20,674 nucleotides of DNA from Solirubrobacteraceae bacterium (GTDB taxonomy: Bacteria > Actinomycetota > Thermoleophilia > Solirubrobacterales > Solirubrobacteraceae). A program made the translations under genes and the position numbers. The first letter of the stretch is position 1. Each line of letters begins with the position of its first letter. The stretch covers positions 1 through 20,674 of the forward strand of contig JAEMTR010000010.1 in assembly GCA_016462245.1 (NCBI GenBank), given 5' to 3'. This document shows positions 8,711 to 16,602 of this stretch, piece by piece. The notes below the pieces were generated by a model. That model did not search any database. It was not told where the DNA came from and saw only the letters and a list, made by a program, of their open reading frames with translations.

Positions 8711-9328
8711 ATGGCCACACCTTCAAGACAGAGCAGCGCGCCGACGGCCAAGCGGGTCGCGATTGAAGCCGCGCTACTCGAGGCGACCGAAACGCTGCTC
8801 GCTGAGGGTGCTTCGTTTGCCGACCTTGGCGTGGAGCGGATCGCCACGCAAGCTGGGATCACGCGGACAGCCTTCTACTTCTACTTCGCCGACAAGCGAG
8901 AGCTGCTGATGGCGCTGACTGCCGACGTAAATGAGCTGTTGCTGGAGCAGGCCAACCTCTGGTGGTCGGGCGAGGGCGAACCGGCAGTGCGGCTTGAGCG
9001 CGCGCTGACGAACGTCGCGCGGCTATTTGGCGAACACGCCGTGCTGCTGAAGGCGCTCGGCGAAGTAGCGGCCTACGACGAGCAGGTTGCCGAGCACTGG
9101 CAGCGCTTGATTGGTCAGTTCCTCGAGGCAACCGAACAGCGGATCCGCGAAGAGCGGTCGGCTGGCCTTGCGACCTGCTCCAACCCTTCGGCAACGGCCT
9201 TCGCCCTGACCTGGATGACGGAGGGAACGCTGAGCCAGCAAATCCTGCAGCAGGGGCTGCCTGCCGACGACGAGCTGATCCGCGCCTTGGTTGAGATCTG
9301 GGTTCGTTCGGTTTACGGGTCGGCCTGA
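8711..9328 (+). CDS. TetR family transcriptional regulator
   Basis: This 205-residue protein has the TetR helix-turn-helix at the N-terminus (about 36-62). The sequence GVERIATQAGITRTAFYFYF is followed by ADKRELL, the typical link to the ligand-binding domain. The all-helical C-terminal domain (about 70-205) should bind a small molecule, which cannot be predicted from sequence alone. The wording of the recognition helix resembles EthR-like members. The gene is divergent from the alpha/beta hydrolase, the standard arrangement for a regulator and its target. Its 3' end overlaps the end of the convergent WecA-type gene by 16 bases. Confidence 0.93.
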   Translation: MATPSRQSSAPTAKRVAIEAALLEATETLLAEGASFADLGVERIATQAGITRTAFYFYFADKRELLMALTADVNELLLEQANLWWSGEGEPAVRLERALTNVARLFGEHAVLLKALGEVAAYDEQVAEHWQRLIGQFLEATEQRIREERSAGLATCSNPSATAFALTWMTEGTLSQQILQQGLPADDELIRALVEIWVRSVYGSA

Positions 9329-10518
9329 GTCGCGCCCGGCTCGTCAACGTTGACGACATCAAACTGGCCCGTCTCGAGCTTCGTAAAGACGTCACGCGCC
9401 ACCTCCTCCTCGGAGAGCTGAGGATCGGCGCGACGCAGCCGCCGCTCGCGCAGCCTACGGAACTTGAGGATCTCGAGCACGTAGACGAGGTAAACGCTTG
9501 CCGCCAGGACTACCAGCCCAACCGCAACCAGCACCAACGACCAAGCGAGGTTGAGCTGCCCGGCGCCATCGGAGTAAGGAACAAAACGCAGCGCGACGGC
9601 AAAGCCGGCTACCAACATCGTCCAGGCATAGAGGTAGAGCACCGTCTTGCGCTGGCTGAAGCCAATCCGGTTCATCCGATGGTGGAAGTGGCTTTGATCG
9701 GCAACGTAGACCGGCCGGCCGTATTTGAGTCTTTTGAGCACGACGAAGGTCGTGTCGAGGAATGGAACCGCTAGGACCAACAACGGGAAGACGAGCGCCA
9801 GCACGACCTGCGTCTTGACCGCACCCTCGACCGCGACGCAGGCCAGCAGTAACCCGAGCAGGTTCGAGCCGGCGTCGCCCATGAAGACCTTCGCCGGGTG
9901 GAAGTTAAAGACGAGGAAACCCGCTGCCGAGCCGGCGATGATCGCCGCCAAGACGGCCGCCGAGCCGCGACCGAGGTCAAACGCGATGACCGAAAAGGCG
10001 ACCGCGCTGATCGCGCAGACGCCGGCAGCCAATCCATCAACGCCGTCGGAGAAGTTGACGACGTTGATCACGAAGACGATTCCAATCACCGTCAGCGGCG
10101 CACCGGCAGAGCCGAGGTCTACGGCGCCGATAAATGGAAGCGTGATGTTTGAGACCTCAACCCCTGCGAGCACCGGAATTGTTGCCGCGATGATCTGGCC
10201 GATGAACTTGACCGCTGCTGGAAGATCAAAGCGATCGTCGAGCGCCCCGACGAGGGTGACAATGATCGCTCCGGCAAGAATCCCTCGCGTCTTTTCGTCT
10301 TCGCCGACCCCCGGGTCAAGGAAGATTAAGCTCGCGACGAGCACTGCGACAAGAATCGCCAAGCCGCCCAGCAGCGGCGTTGGATGTTCGGAAAGGCCAC
10401 GCTCGCGCGGCTGATCGACGGCGCCGACGCGGCGCCCAAGCCTCGCCGTCAGCGGCGTTAACGCGACGGCGACGACGAAGGCAACGACGAAGGCAAGGAT
10501 CGCGTCGCGTTCGGTCAT
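9313..10518 (-). CDS. wecA: Undecaprenyl-phosphate sugar-1-phosphate transferase (WecA/MraY family)
   Basis: This 401-residue polytopic membrane enzyme belongs to the family that moves a sugar-1-phosphate from a UDP-sugar onto undecaprenyl phosphate, starting lipid-linked glycan synthesis. Landmarks are the catalytic DD pair in GALDDRFD (94-95), NVVNFSDGVDGLA (about 152-164), FNFHPAKVFMGDAGS (about 204-218, Asp215) and the HFHH motif (277-280). The histidine motif and the position between glyA and the atp operon favour WecA (GlcNAc-1-phosphate; rfe in mycobacteria) over MraY, which sits in the cell-division cluster. A charged cytoplasmic tail of about 50 residues follows the last helix. The start at 10518 has only a weak GGGG ribosome binding site. 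Confidence 0.9.
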   Translation of the reverse strand: MTERDAILAFVVAFVVAVALTPLTARLGRRVGAVDQPRERGLSEHPTPLLGGLAILVAVLVASLIFLDPGVGEDEKTRGILAGAIIVTLVGALDDRFDLPAAVKFIGQIIAATIPVLAGVEVSNITLPFIGAVDLGSAGAPLTVIGIVFVINVVNFSDGVDGLAAGVCAISAVAFSVIAFDLGRGSAAVLAAIIAGSAAGFLVFNFHPAKVFMGDAGSNLLGLLLACVAVEGAVKTQVVLALVFPLLVLAVPFLDTTFVVLKRLKYGRPVYVADQSHFHHRMNRIGFSQRKTVLYLYAWTMLVAGFAVALRFVPYSDGAGQLNLAWSLVLVAVGLVVLAASVYLVYVLEILKFRRLRERRLRRADPQLSEEEVARDVFTKLETGQFDVVNVDEPGATQADP

Positions 10519-10536
10519 CTAAGCCCCAAGCCTAAA

Positions 10537-10550
10537 GCGCCCTGCGGCGC
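10537..10550 (-). terminator. Small GC hairpin between glyA and the WecA-type gene
   Basis: GCGCC and GGCGC form a five-pair all-GC stem with a four-base loop in the 38-base gap after glyA. On the minus strand it is followed by only TTTA, so at best it is a weak or leaky terminator that could lower expression of the downstream gene. Confidence 0.25.
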
Positions 10551-10556
10551 GGCGGA

Positions 10557-11855
10557 CTATCTGCTTGAAGCAGCAGTTAGTTGCTCGTAGAGCGGGTAGC
10601 GCTCGGCGAGCACTGTCACGCGCTCAGCCAGCTCAGGCCGACGGCTTTCGAATTCATCGGTCAAGGCGATCGCGATGATCTGGCCAATCTCGCTGAAGTC
10701 CTCGACCTGCAGGCCGCGCGTCGCGAGCGCGCTGGCGCCGATCCTTAGGCCGCTGGTGACCATCGGCGGGCGCGGGTCGAACGGCACGGCGTTGCGATTA
10801 ACGGTGATGCCGATCTCATCCAAGCGGTCCTCGGCCTGCTGACCGTCGATCTGGGAGTCGCGCAGGTCAACGAGCACAAGGTGCACGTCGGTTCCTCCGG
10901 TCAGAACCGTTACCCCCTCCTGCGCCGCGGCTGAGCCGAGAATCGCCGCTGCTACGGCGCGCGCTCCCTCAACGGTGCGGACTTGGCGCTCACGGAACTC
11001 TTCGCTCTGCGCGATCCCGAGCGCTACCGCCTTGCCGGCGATGACGTGCATCAGCGGGCCACCCTGCTGGCCGGGGAAAACGCCCGAGTCGATCGCTTTG
11101 GCGTGCTCCTGACGGCAGAGAATCATCCCACCGCGCGGACCGCCGAGCGTCTTGTGGACCGTCGTAGTTATGACGTCGGCATAAGGAACAGGGCTTGGGT
11201 GCACGCCGCCGGCGACGAGCCCGGCGAAGTGCGCCATGTCAACGAGCAGCAGCGCGCCGACCTCGTCGGCAATCTCACGGAAGCGTTCAAAGTCGAGGTA
11301 GCGCGGGTAGGCCGACCAGCCGGCGATGATCATCTTCGGCTGGCGCTCACGGGCCAGCTCGGCGACAGCGTCCATGTCAATCAGGTAATCGTCAGGGCTG
11401 ACCTCGTAGGCGGCGATGTCGTAGAGGCGCCCCGACATGTTGATCTTCATTCCGTGGCTGAGGTGGCCGCCGTGGGCGAGCGCGAGCCCCATAAGCGTGT
11501 CGCCCGGCTGCAGCAGCGCGTGGTAGACGGCCGAGTTGGCCGAAGCGCCAGAGTGAGGCTGCAGGTTGGCGTGCTCAGCGCCGAATAACTCCTTGGCACG
11601 GTCGATCCCAAGCTGCTCGGCAACATCGACGAACTCGCAGCCGCCGTAGTAGCGCTTGCCTGGGTAACCCTCTGCGTACTTGTTCGTCAGCACGCTCCCT
11701 TGGCATTCGAGAATCGCCTCGGGAACAAAGTTTTCGGAGGCGATCATCTCCAGCGTCTGCTGCTGGCGACCGACCTCGTCGGCTAGCACGGCGGCGATCT
11801 GGGGATCGACCTCATCTAGCGAGCGGTTGAGAAAATCCGGTGCGAATTGAGCCAT
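10557..11855 (-). CDS. glyA: Serine hydroxymethyltransferase
   Basis: This 432-residue PLP enzyme converts serine and tetrahydrofolate to glycine and 5,10-methylene-tetrahydrofolate, the main entry to one-carbon metabolism. It has the N-terminal IASENFVPEAIL segment (about 38-49), the NKYAEGYPGKRYYGG motif (about 58-72), HSGASAN (101-107), LVDMAHFAGLVA (about 204-215) and the PLP-binding lysine in TTTVHKTLGGPRGG (Lys235). Length and motifs are standard. It lies 51 bases after the TsaC gene, a gap that contains a GC-rich repeat (GGGCG/CGCCC, 11882-11897) but no glycine riboswitch, for which it is too short. Confidence 0.99.
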   Translation of the reverse strand: MAQFAPDFLNRSLDEVDPQIAAVLADEVGRQQQTLEMIASENFVPEAILECQGSVLTNKYAEGYPGKRYYGGCEFVDVAEQLGIDRAKELFGAEHANLQPHSGASANSAVYHALLQPGDTLMGLALAHGGHLSHGMKINMSGRLYDIAAYEVSPDDYLIDMDAVAELARERQPKMIIAGWSAYPRYLDFERFREIADEVGALLLVDMAHFAGLVAGGVHPSPVPYADVITTTVHKTLGGPRGGMILCRQEHAKAIDSGVFPGQQGGPLMHVIAGKAVALGIAQSEEFRERQVRTVEGARAVAAAILGSAAAQEGVTVLTGGTDVHLVLVDLRDSQIDGQQAEDRLDEIGITVNRNAVPFDPRPPMVTSGLRIGASALATRGLQVEDFSEIGQIIAIALTDEFESRRPELAERVTVLAERYPLYEQLTAASSR

Positions 11856-11906
11856 AGTCTGATGATTCTAATACCTGAGCTGGGCGGCGGTGCGCCCGAT
11901 GCCAAT

Positions 11907-12533
11907 TCAGCCTAGTAGTTGCTCGATCTGATCGCTCCCGATCGGCCCTTCACGGAGCAGTTCCCAGCGGCCTTCTAGCTCGTATTGCTGGAGGTCAATG
12001 ACGCTCGATGAGAGCCCGCCGAGAGGGCCGCCATCGAGCACCAGATCAACCTCATCGCGGATCGTCGGCTCCAATTCTCCGATCGAGTTTGGCGGCGGCT
12101 CGGCGGCGTGATTGGCGCTGCTCTGCAGCAGCGGCCACTTGAACTGGCCGAGTGCTGCGAGCTGAGCGCTCAGCTCCGGGACGCGCAGCCCGAGCGTGGC
12201 CGGCGCGGAGCCGCAGGCAAGCGGGTAGCGGCCAGCCGGGTTGCTCAGCAGTACCGTCACCGGCCCCGGCAGCAGTCGCTCCAGTGCTGCGCGCGTCTTT
12301 GGGCCGAGCTCCGGTAGCGCTTCAAGCGCCATCTCGAGCGAGAAGAACATCACCGCCGAGGGGGCTTCCAGCTCGCGGCGCTTGAGCGCATAGAGCCGCG
12401 TCACCGCTGCTCGTTGCGACGGGTCGCAGGCCAGGCCGTAGACGGTGTCGGATGGGAATACGGCGACGCCGCCAACTGCCATGCAGCGCGCGAAGACGTC
12501 GACTTGAGCCGCTGTCAGCGGCGCCGTGCTCAC
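11907..12533 (-). CDS. tsaC: L-threonylcarbamoyladenylate synthase (TsaC/Sua5/YrdC family)
   Basis: This 208-residue protein is the short form of the family that makes threonylcarbamoyl-AMP from threonine, bicarbonate and ATP for the t6A modification at position 37 of ANN-decoding tRNAs. Seen motifs are FPSDTVYGLACD (about 26-37), LYALKRRE (47-54), PGPVTVLL (89-96), LGLRVPE (114-120) and QSSANHA (137-143). The segment after KRR reads ELEAPSAV, where many members have a Lys before the Pro, a mild divergence. The start is GTG at 12533, whose last bases overlap the prmC stop (GTGA), indicating coupled translation. Neighbours prmC and prfA are also translation genes. Confidence 0.92.
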   Translation of the reverse strand: MSTAPLTAAQVDVFARCMAVGGVAVFPSDTVYGLACDPSQRAAVTRLYALKRRELEAPSAVMFFSLEMALEALPELGPKTRAALERLLPGPVTVLLSNPAGRYPLACGSAPATLGLRVPELSAQLAALGQFKWPLLQSSANHAAEPPPNSIGELEPTIRDEVDLVLDGGPLGGLSSSVIDLQQYELEGRWELLREGPIGSDQIEQLLG

Positions 12534-13360
12534 CGCTCCCCCACGACTACGCGCTCGATCCCGGCGAGATCAGAGTGAGCCGTCACGCCGCTAAAACCGG
12601 CCGCGCCGATCAGCTCTGAGACGGCGCTCGCCTGCCCGGCGCCGAGTTCGATTGCCAGCAGCCGCGCATCACTCTGCGCCGCTGCCAAAACCAGCGGGCG
12701 GATTACGGCAAGGCCGTCGGCGCCAGCGATCAGCGCCAGCTCCGGCTCGTGGCCGATCACATCGGGCGGCAGGCTGGCGCGCTCGCTCTCGGCGATGTAG
12801 GGAGGGTTGGAGAGAATCGCGTCCCACTGCCCGCCGAGGCCGGTGAGCAGGTCGGCCTGAAAGAACTCAACCTCGAGGCCGAGCCGCTCAGCGTTCCCGC
12901 GCGCGACCTCAAGCGCGCCGGAGCTGATGTCGGAGCCGCTGATGATCAGATCCGGGCGCTCCTGCTTGAGCGCCAGCGCTACAGCGCCGCTGCCGGTGCC
13001 AACGTCAAGCACGCGCGCCTGCCGGGGCAGCTCAAGCGCGATCTCCACCAGCAGCTCGGTCTCCGGCCGCGGCACCAGCACGCGGCTATCGACGGCGAGC
13101 TCGATCGAACGGAAGCCTTTGCTGGCGACGAGGTAGGCGACCGGCTCATGGCCAACCGAACGGCGACGGACGAGATCTTGATACACGCGCACCGGGGGGC
13201 CAGTGATCTCGCGCCGGGGATCGGTAATCAGCGCCGCCCGGTCAATGCCGAGCGCGAACGCCAGCAGCAGCTCGGCGTCGAGCGCTGGCGACTGGCTGCC
13301 CGAGGCTCCAATCGCCGTACGAGCGCCGTCTAGCGCGTCACGGACGCTAACACCGCGCAT
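12530..13360 (-). CDS. prmC: Peptide chain release factor N5-glutamine methyltransferase
   Basis: This 276-residue HemK/PrmC enzyme methylates the glutamine of the GGQ motif in release factors, using S-adenosylmethionine. An N-terminal helical domain (about 1-85) precedes the methyltransferase fold. The SAM-binding loop is VLDVGTGSGAVALAL (about 117-131) and the catalytic NPPY is at 185-188. Its start codon shares one base with the prfA stop (TGATG), and its own stop overlaps the next gene. The substrate protein is thus encoded immediately upstream in the same transcript, an arrangement common across bacteria. Confidence 0.97.
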   Translation of the reverse strand: MRGVSVRDALDGARTAIGASGSQSPALDAELLLAFALGIDRAALITDPRREITGPPVRVYQDLVRRRSVGHEPVAYLVASKGFRSIELAVDSRVLVPRPETELLVEIALELPRQARVLDVGTGSGAVALALKQERPDLIISGSDISSGALEVARGNAERLGLEVEFFQADLLTGLGGQWDAILSNPPYIAESERASLPPDVIGHEPELALIAGADGLAVIRPLVLAAAQSDARLLAIELGAGQASAVSELIGAAGFSGVTAHSDLAGIERVVVGER

Positions 13361-14412
13361 CAGGACTGCGTGGCCTGCGCTTCGAGCAGGCGGCTCTTCT
13401 CGTCGGCCTGGAGCGCCGCCGTTAGTTCGTCGAGCTGGCCTTCGAGCACGGCGTCGAGGTCGTGGACGGTGACCTTGACGCGGTGGTCGGTGACGCGGCG
13501 GTCAGGGAAGTTGTAGGTGCGGATCTTCTCCGAGCGCTCGCCGCTGCCAACCTGCGAGCGGCGGTCGGCGGCAATCTCGGCATTCTGCTCTGCCATTGCC
13601 CGCTCGTAAAGCCGCGCGCGGAGCACGCGCAGCGCCTTCTCACGGTTCTGCAGCTGGCTCTTCTCATCCTGCATCGAGACGACAACGCCGGTCGGCTTGT
13701 GCGTAATACGGACAGCCGAGTCGGTCGTGTTGACCGACTGGCCGCCGGGCCCCGAGGAACGGTAGACGTCAACTTGAAGATCATTTTGATCGATCTTGAT
13801 GTCGACCTCCTCAGCCTCCGGCAGCACGGCGACGGTTGAGGTGCTGGTGTGAATTCGGCCTTGCGACTCAGTCTGGGGAACGCGCTGCACGCGGTGCGTT
13901 CCACCCTCGAACTTGAAGATCGAATAGGCGCCTGCGCCCTTGACGGCGAAGGTGTACTTGCCTTCGCTCAGCTCAAGCGGCTCGACGCTGAAACCGAGCC
14001 GTTCGGCGTAGCGCGTCAGCATGCGGTAACAGTCACCGGCCCATAGCCCTGCCTCGTCGCCGCCGGCGCCGCCTTGAATTTCGATAATCACGTTCTTGTC
14101 GTCGTTGGGGTCGGTTTCGACCATCGCAAGACGGAGCTCTTCCTCGATCGCCTCCAGCTGCCCGCGAGCCTGGGCCAGCATCTCGTGCGCTTCGGCATCG
14201 TCACCGCCTTCGGCGATCAGCTCCTGCGCGCCGGCGGCGTCGTCGGGCGCGCGCCGCCAAGCCTCGGCCAGCTGGGCCGGCTGCTCAAGACGGCTGTATT
14301 CGCGCCCAGTTTGGGCGTAGCGCTCGCGATCGGCGATCACTGCCGGGTCGGTGATCTCCCGAGAGAGCTCGGCGAAGCGCGCTTCGATCTGGGTTACCAG
14401 TGACTCAATCAT
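13360..14412 (-). CDS. prfA: Peptide chain release factor 1
   Basis: This 350-residue class I release factor terminates translation at UAA and UAG. The GGQ peptidyl-hydrolysis motif is in SSGPGGQSVNTTDSA (Gly223-Gln225). The codon-recognition loop reads RVPQTESQGRIHTS, giving a PQT tripeptide (179-181) of the PxT class typical of RF1 rather than the SPF of RF2. The IQGGAGGDEAGLWAGD segment (about 112-127) is also typical. Length is normal. The ATG at 14412 follows a 61-base gap from the DUF1385 gene that contains a repeated palindrome. PrmC, encoded next, should methylate Gln225. Confidence 0.98.
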   Translation of the reverse strand: MIESLVTQIEARFAELSREITDPAVIADRERYAQTGREYSRLEQPAQLAEAWRRAPDDAAGAQELIAEGGDDAEAHEMLAQARGQLEAIEEELRLAMVETDPNDDKNVIIEIQGGAGGDEAGLWAGDCYRMLTRYAERLGFSVEPLELSEGKYTFAVKGAGAYSIFKFEGGTHRVQRVPQTESQGRIHTSTSTVAVLPEAEEVDIKIDQNDLQVDVYRSSGPGGQSVNTTDSAVRITHKPTGVVVSMQDEKSQLQNREKALRVLRARLYERAMAEQNAEIAADRRSQVGSGERSEKIRTYNFPDRRVTDHRVKVTVHDLDAVLEGQLDELTAALQADEKSRLLEAQATQS

Positions 14413-14424
14413 CGGCTGCGCTTA

Positions 14425-14463
14425 GGCTAGCCGCGACCGGCGCGGTAAGGGATTGGCTAGCCG
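14425..14463. repeat. Two copies of GGCTAGCCG 30 bases apart, with inner hairpin
   Basis: The nonamer GGCTAGCCG occurs at 14425-14433 and 14455-14463. Its first eight bases are self-complementary, so the copies can act as a direct repeat or pair as an 8-base-pair stem. Between them CCGCG/CGCGG (14431-14445) forms a smaller hairpin. The element fills most of the gap between the DUF1385 gene and prfA. It could be a regulator-binding site or an RNA structure ahead of prfA; no T-run supports a classical terminator. Confidence 0.4.
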
Positions 14464-14473
14464 ATCGGGTGCG

Positions 14474-15502
14474 CTAAGCGGCGATCTCGACGCCGACGAG
14501 ATCGGCCTCGCTCTCGTCGCCGGTCTCGTGCTCGAGCACCGACTTCAGCGCAACTATCGCTACTGCGAGCTGATCGAGGTTCGGCTCACGCGTGGTCAGC
14601 AGCTGCAGCTTCAGTCCCGGCCAGATCAGCGCGCGGACGGCCTTGTGCGTGCGGTGTTTGCCAGCGAACTTGATCACCTCGAATGAGATTCCGGCGATCA
14701 GCGGAATGCCAACGATGCGGCTGGCGATCAGCGCCCACCACGGCAACAGTCCTAGCGGCGAGAAGACGAAAATCGAAACGACCATCACGATCAGCAGGAA
14801 GCTGGTGCCACAGCGCGGGTGCAGCCTTGAGAAGCGCTGGGCGTTCTCGGGCGTCAGCTCTAGCCCCGCCTCGTAACAGGAGATCGTCTTGTGCTCGGCG
14901 CCGTGGTACTCGAAGGTGCGGCGCAGGTCGCGCAGCTTCGAGAGCAGAATCAGGTAGCCAAGGAAGATCACCGTCCGCAGCACACCTTCGACGATCCAGA
15001 ACAGAACGGCCGAGCCAAGCTGGTCTTTGATCAGGTTGGTTGCCGTCACCGGGATGATGAAAAAGAGCCCAACCGCAAGCACCAGCGAGAAGAGGATCGT
15101 CAGCCCCCACATCAAGCCCGAGATCGGTTCCTCTTCATCGGGGAGCTGGGCGTTGGCCGAGATGCCGAGCGCACGGAAGCCGATCATCAGCGACTCGCCG
15201 AGCGCGACAACGCCACGGATGATCGGCAGTCGCAAGGCGCGGTGACGACCCAGAACGGAGCTGACGGCGGTGCTTTCAACGATAATCTCGCCGGTCGGCG
15301 GATCATTGGCGTCGATCCGCTCGCCCTTTGAATCAATTTGATCTGGTGCGGGCGCGCGCACCGCCACAGCCCACCCGCCAACGCCACGCATCATTACTCC
15401 TTCGAGTACTGCTTGGCCGCCGATCGGGGCGTCGCGCGTTGCGACCCACTCGGCCGGCTCGGCGTCGAGCGCAGGAGCCGGAGGAGTCTGCGCGGTTGAC
15501 AC
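14474..15502 (-). CDS. DUF1385 (YqhQ-type) membrane protein
   Basis: This 342-residue protein matches the DUF1385/YqhQ family, whose biochemical role is not established. Signature segments are IGGQAVLEGVMMRG (about 27-40), EYHGAEHKTISCYEAG (198-213) and LHPRCGTSFLL (227-237); the His, Glu and Cys residues in these could bind metal. Several membrane helices lie around 127-153, 166-187, 233-265 and 266-280. The start is a GTG at 15502, directly after rpmE (11-base gap). The neighbourhood rpmE, DUF1385, prfA is familiar from Gram-positive genomes. An N-terminal stretch of about 20 Pro/Ala-rich residues precedes the conserved region. Confidence 0.9.
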   Translation of the reverse strand: MSTAQTPPAPALDAEPAEWVATRDAPIGGQAVLEGVMMRGVGGWAVAVRAPAPDQIDSKGERIDANDPPTGEIIVESTAVSSVLGRHRALRLPIIRGVVALGESLMIGFRALGISANAQLPDEEEPISGLMWGLTILFSLVLAVGLFFIIPVTATNLIKDQLGSAVLFWIVEGVLRTVIFLGYLILLSKLRDLRRTFEYHGAEHKTISCYEAGLELTPENAQRFSRLHPRCGTSFLLIVMVVSIFVFSPLGLLPWWALIASRIVGIPLIAGISFEVIKFAGKHRTHKAVRALIWPGLKLQLLTTREPNLDQLAVAIVALKSVLEHETGDESEADLVGVEIAA

Positions 15503-15513
15503 AGCGGATCCGG

Positions 15514-15729
15514 TCAGGAGCCAACGCCGGAGCGCTTGGCGGCGCGACGACGGAAGCGCTCAACGCGGCCACCGGTGTCGACCAGCTTCTGACGGCCGGT
15601 GTAGAACGGGTGGCACTCGGAGCAGATTTCAACACCGATTTCAGCTTCGGTTGAGCGCGTCACGAATTCGTTGCCACAGGTGCAACGAACTTGCGACTCA
15701 ACGTACTCGGGATGTAGTTCGGTCTTCAT
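15514..15729 (-). CDS. rpmE: 50S ribosomal protein bL31 (zinc-binding form)
   Basis: This 71-residue protein is bL31. It has the family opening KTELHPEY, the CTCGN pair (Cys16, Cys18) and EICSECHPFYTGRQK (Cys36, Cys39), so all four zinc ligands of the C+ type are present. The basic C-terminal tail is slightly longer than the minimum. In many actinobacteria rho lies just upstream; here a secreted CARDB protein does, 12 bases away. No purine-rich ribosome binding site is visible before the ATG at 15729. Confidence 0.98.
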   Translation of the reverse strand: MKTELHPEYVESQVRCTCGNEFVTRSTEAEIGVEICSECHPFYTGRQKLVDTGGRVERFRRRAAKRSGVGS

Positions 15730-15741
15730 CGGTGGAGAAGT

Positions 15742-16551
15742 CTAGCCGCCCGTCGAAGGACAGGCCGGTTCGATCACGTTGTTGGCCTCGTTGGACTCAA
15801 CAACCTCTTTCGAAAAGTCGGCTTCACCGCGCAAGATTGAGCCGCTCTTGCAGGCGGCGGCCGTGAACCTCACGAGGCGAGACTTGCGCGCGCCTAGCGC
15901 TGCCACGCGAGCGGTCGGAAGCTCGACGCCATTGACGCGCATCGCGACGCTGAATCCGCTGGCGGCACCGAAGCCGATGTTGCGAACGATCAGCGTGTAG
16001 AGCGTGCTGCCGTTGCTAAGTGCTCTTGCACCAACGAAGCTTGCCGTTAGGTCGGGGCGCGTGTCAGGCTGGTCGCAGACCGCTGATGGCAACACGACGC
16101 GCCTAATTACGCGGCCGCTCTTCGAGAGCCAGCGGTGGGTAACGAGCACGCGGTAGCTCTGGCCAACGGTCAGTCCGCCGACGCTCTTCGACCAGATAAC
16201 GCTGCTGCTGCTGCTGGGGCGATCCCAAGTTCCAAACTTTGGCACGCCCGTAACGGCCGTCCATTCGCCGCCGCTAGTCGGCCGCGTGAGGAGGTCAAAT
16301 CGGAGCTCCATCGAAGCGCTAGTGCCACCTTCCATCTTCGAGCTGAAGCTGGCCGAGCGGCCGTTGCTGCCGCCAACCGTGCAGGCGTCCAGCTTGACGA
16401 CGGCGCTGCCCTTCGCCGAAGCGACCGAAGTAGAAGTATCAGCCGAGATCGGAGTAAGCGGCGTCGGCGTGTCGGCGAATGCGGAGAGCGGCGCGCCGAG
16501 GCTAAAAGCTACGACCGATGCGGCACAGATTGTTGCTCGAAGTGAAGGCAT
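15742..16551 (-). CDS. Secreted protein with C-terminal CARDB domain
   Basis: This 269-residue protein begins with a clear signal peptide (about 1-26: Arg near the start, hydrophobic core, AFA then Asp). A Thr/Ser/Pro-rich linker follows, then a first beta-rich region (about 50-160) that I do not recognise. From about 166 to 262 comes a domain matching the CARDB type, with PDLTASFVGARAL, TLIVRNIGFGAASGF and the typical end KEVVESNEANNV. Four cysteines in the mature chain (57, 159, 234, 264) could form two disulfides. There is no membrane anchor or sorting signal, so it is probably released or periplasmic. A GAGG lies 4 bases before the ATG. The gene's function is unknown; CARDB domains usually act as adhesion or spacer modules. 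Confidence 0.8.
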   Translation of the reverse strand: MPSLRATICAASVVAFSLGAPLSAFADTPTPLTPISADTSTSVASAKGSAVVKLDACTVGGSNGRSASFSSKMEGGTSASMELRFDLLTRPTSGGEWTAVTGVPKFGTWDRPSSSSSVIWSKSVGGLTVGQSYRVLVTHRWLSKSGRVIRRVVLPSAVCDQPDTRPDLTASFVGARALSNGSTLYTLIVRNIGFGAASGFSVAMRVNGVELPTARVAALGARKSRLVRFTAAACKSGSILRGEADFSKEVVESNEANNVIEPACPSTGG

Positions 16552-16602
16552 ACGACCTCATTAACACAGCTATAGCCCAATGGTTGCGCTCTGGACGGCA
16601 GA
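16552..16602 (-). promoter_or_regulatory. Short intergenic region before the CARDB gene
   Basis: This 51-base gap follows the ETF-QO stop. On the minus strand it contains TATAGC, a plausible -10 element, and GAGG before the CARDB start. No matching -35 and no terminator for the etf operon were found, so read-through from the etf operon is possible. Confidence 0.25.

Noticed and set aside
8859..9395. 178-residue minus-strand open frame opposite the TetR gene
   Set aside because: Arg/Ser/Pro/Ala-rich composition typical of an antisense shadow in GC-rich DNA; the TetR frame on the plus strand is clearly real.
11882..11897. GGGCG/CGCCC hairpin before glyA as a terminator or riboswitch
   Set aside because: No T-run follows on the minus strand, and the 51-base gap is too short for a glycine riboswitch.
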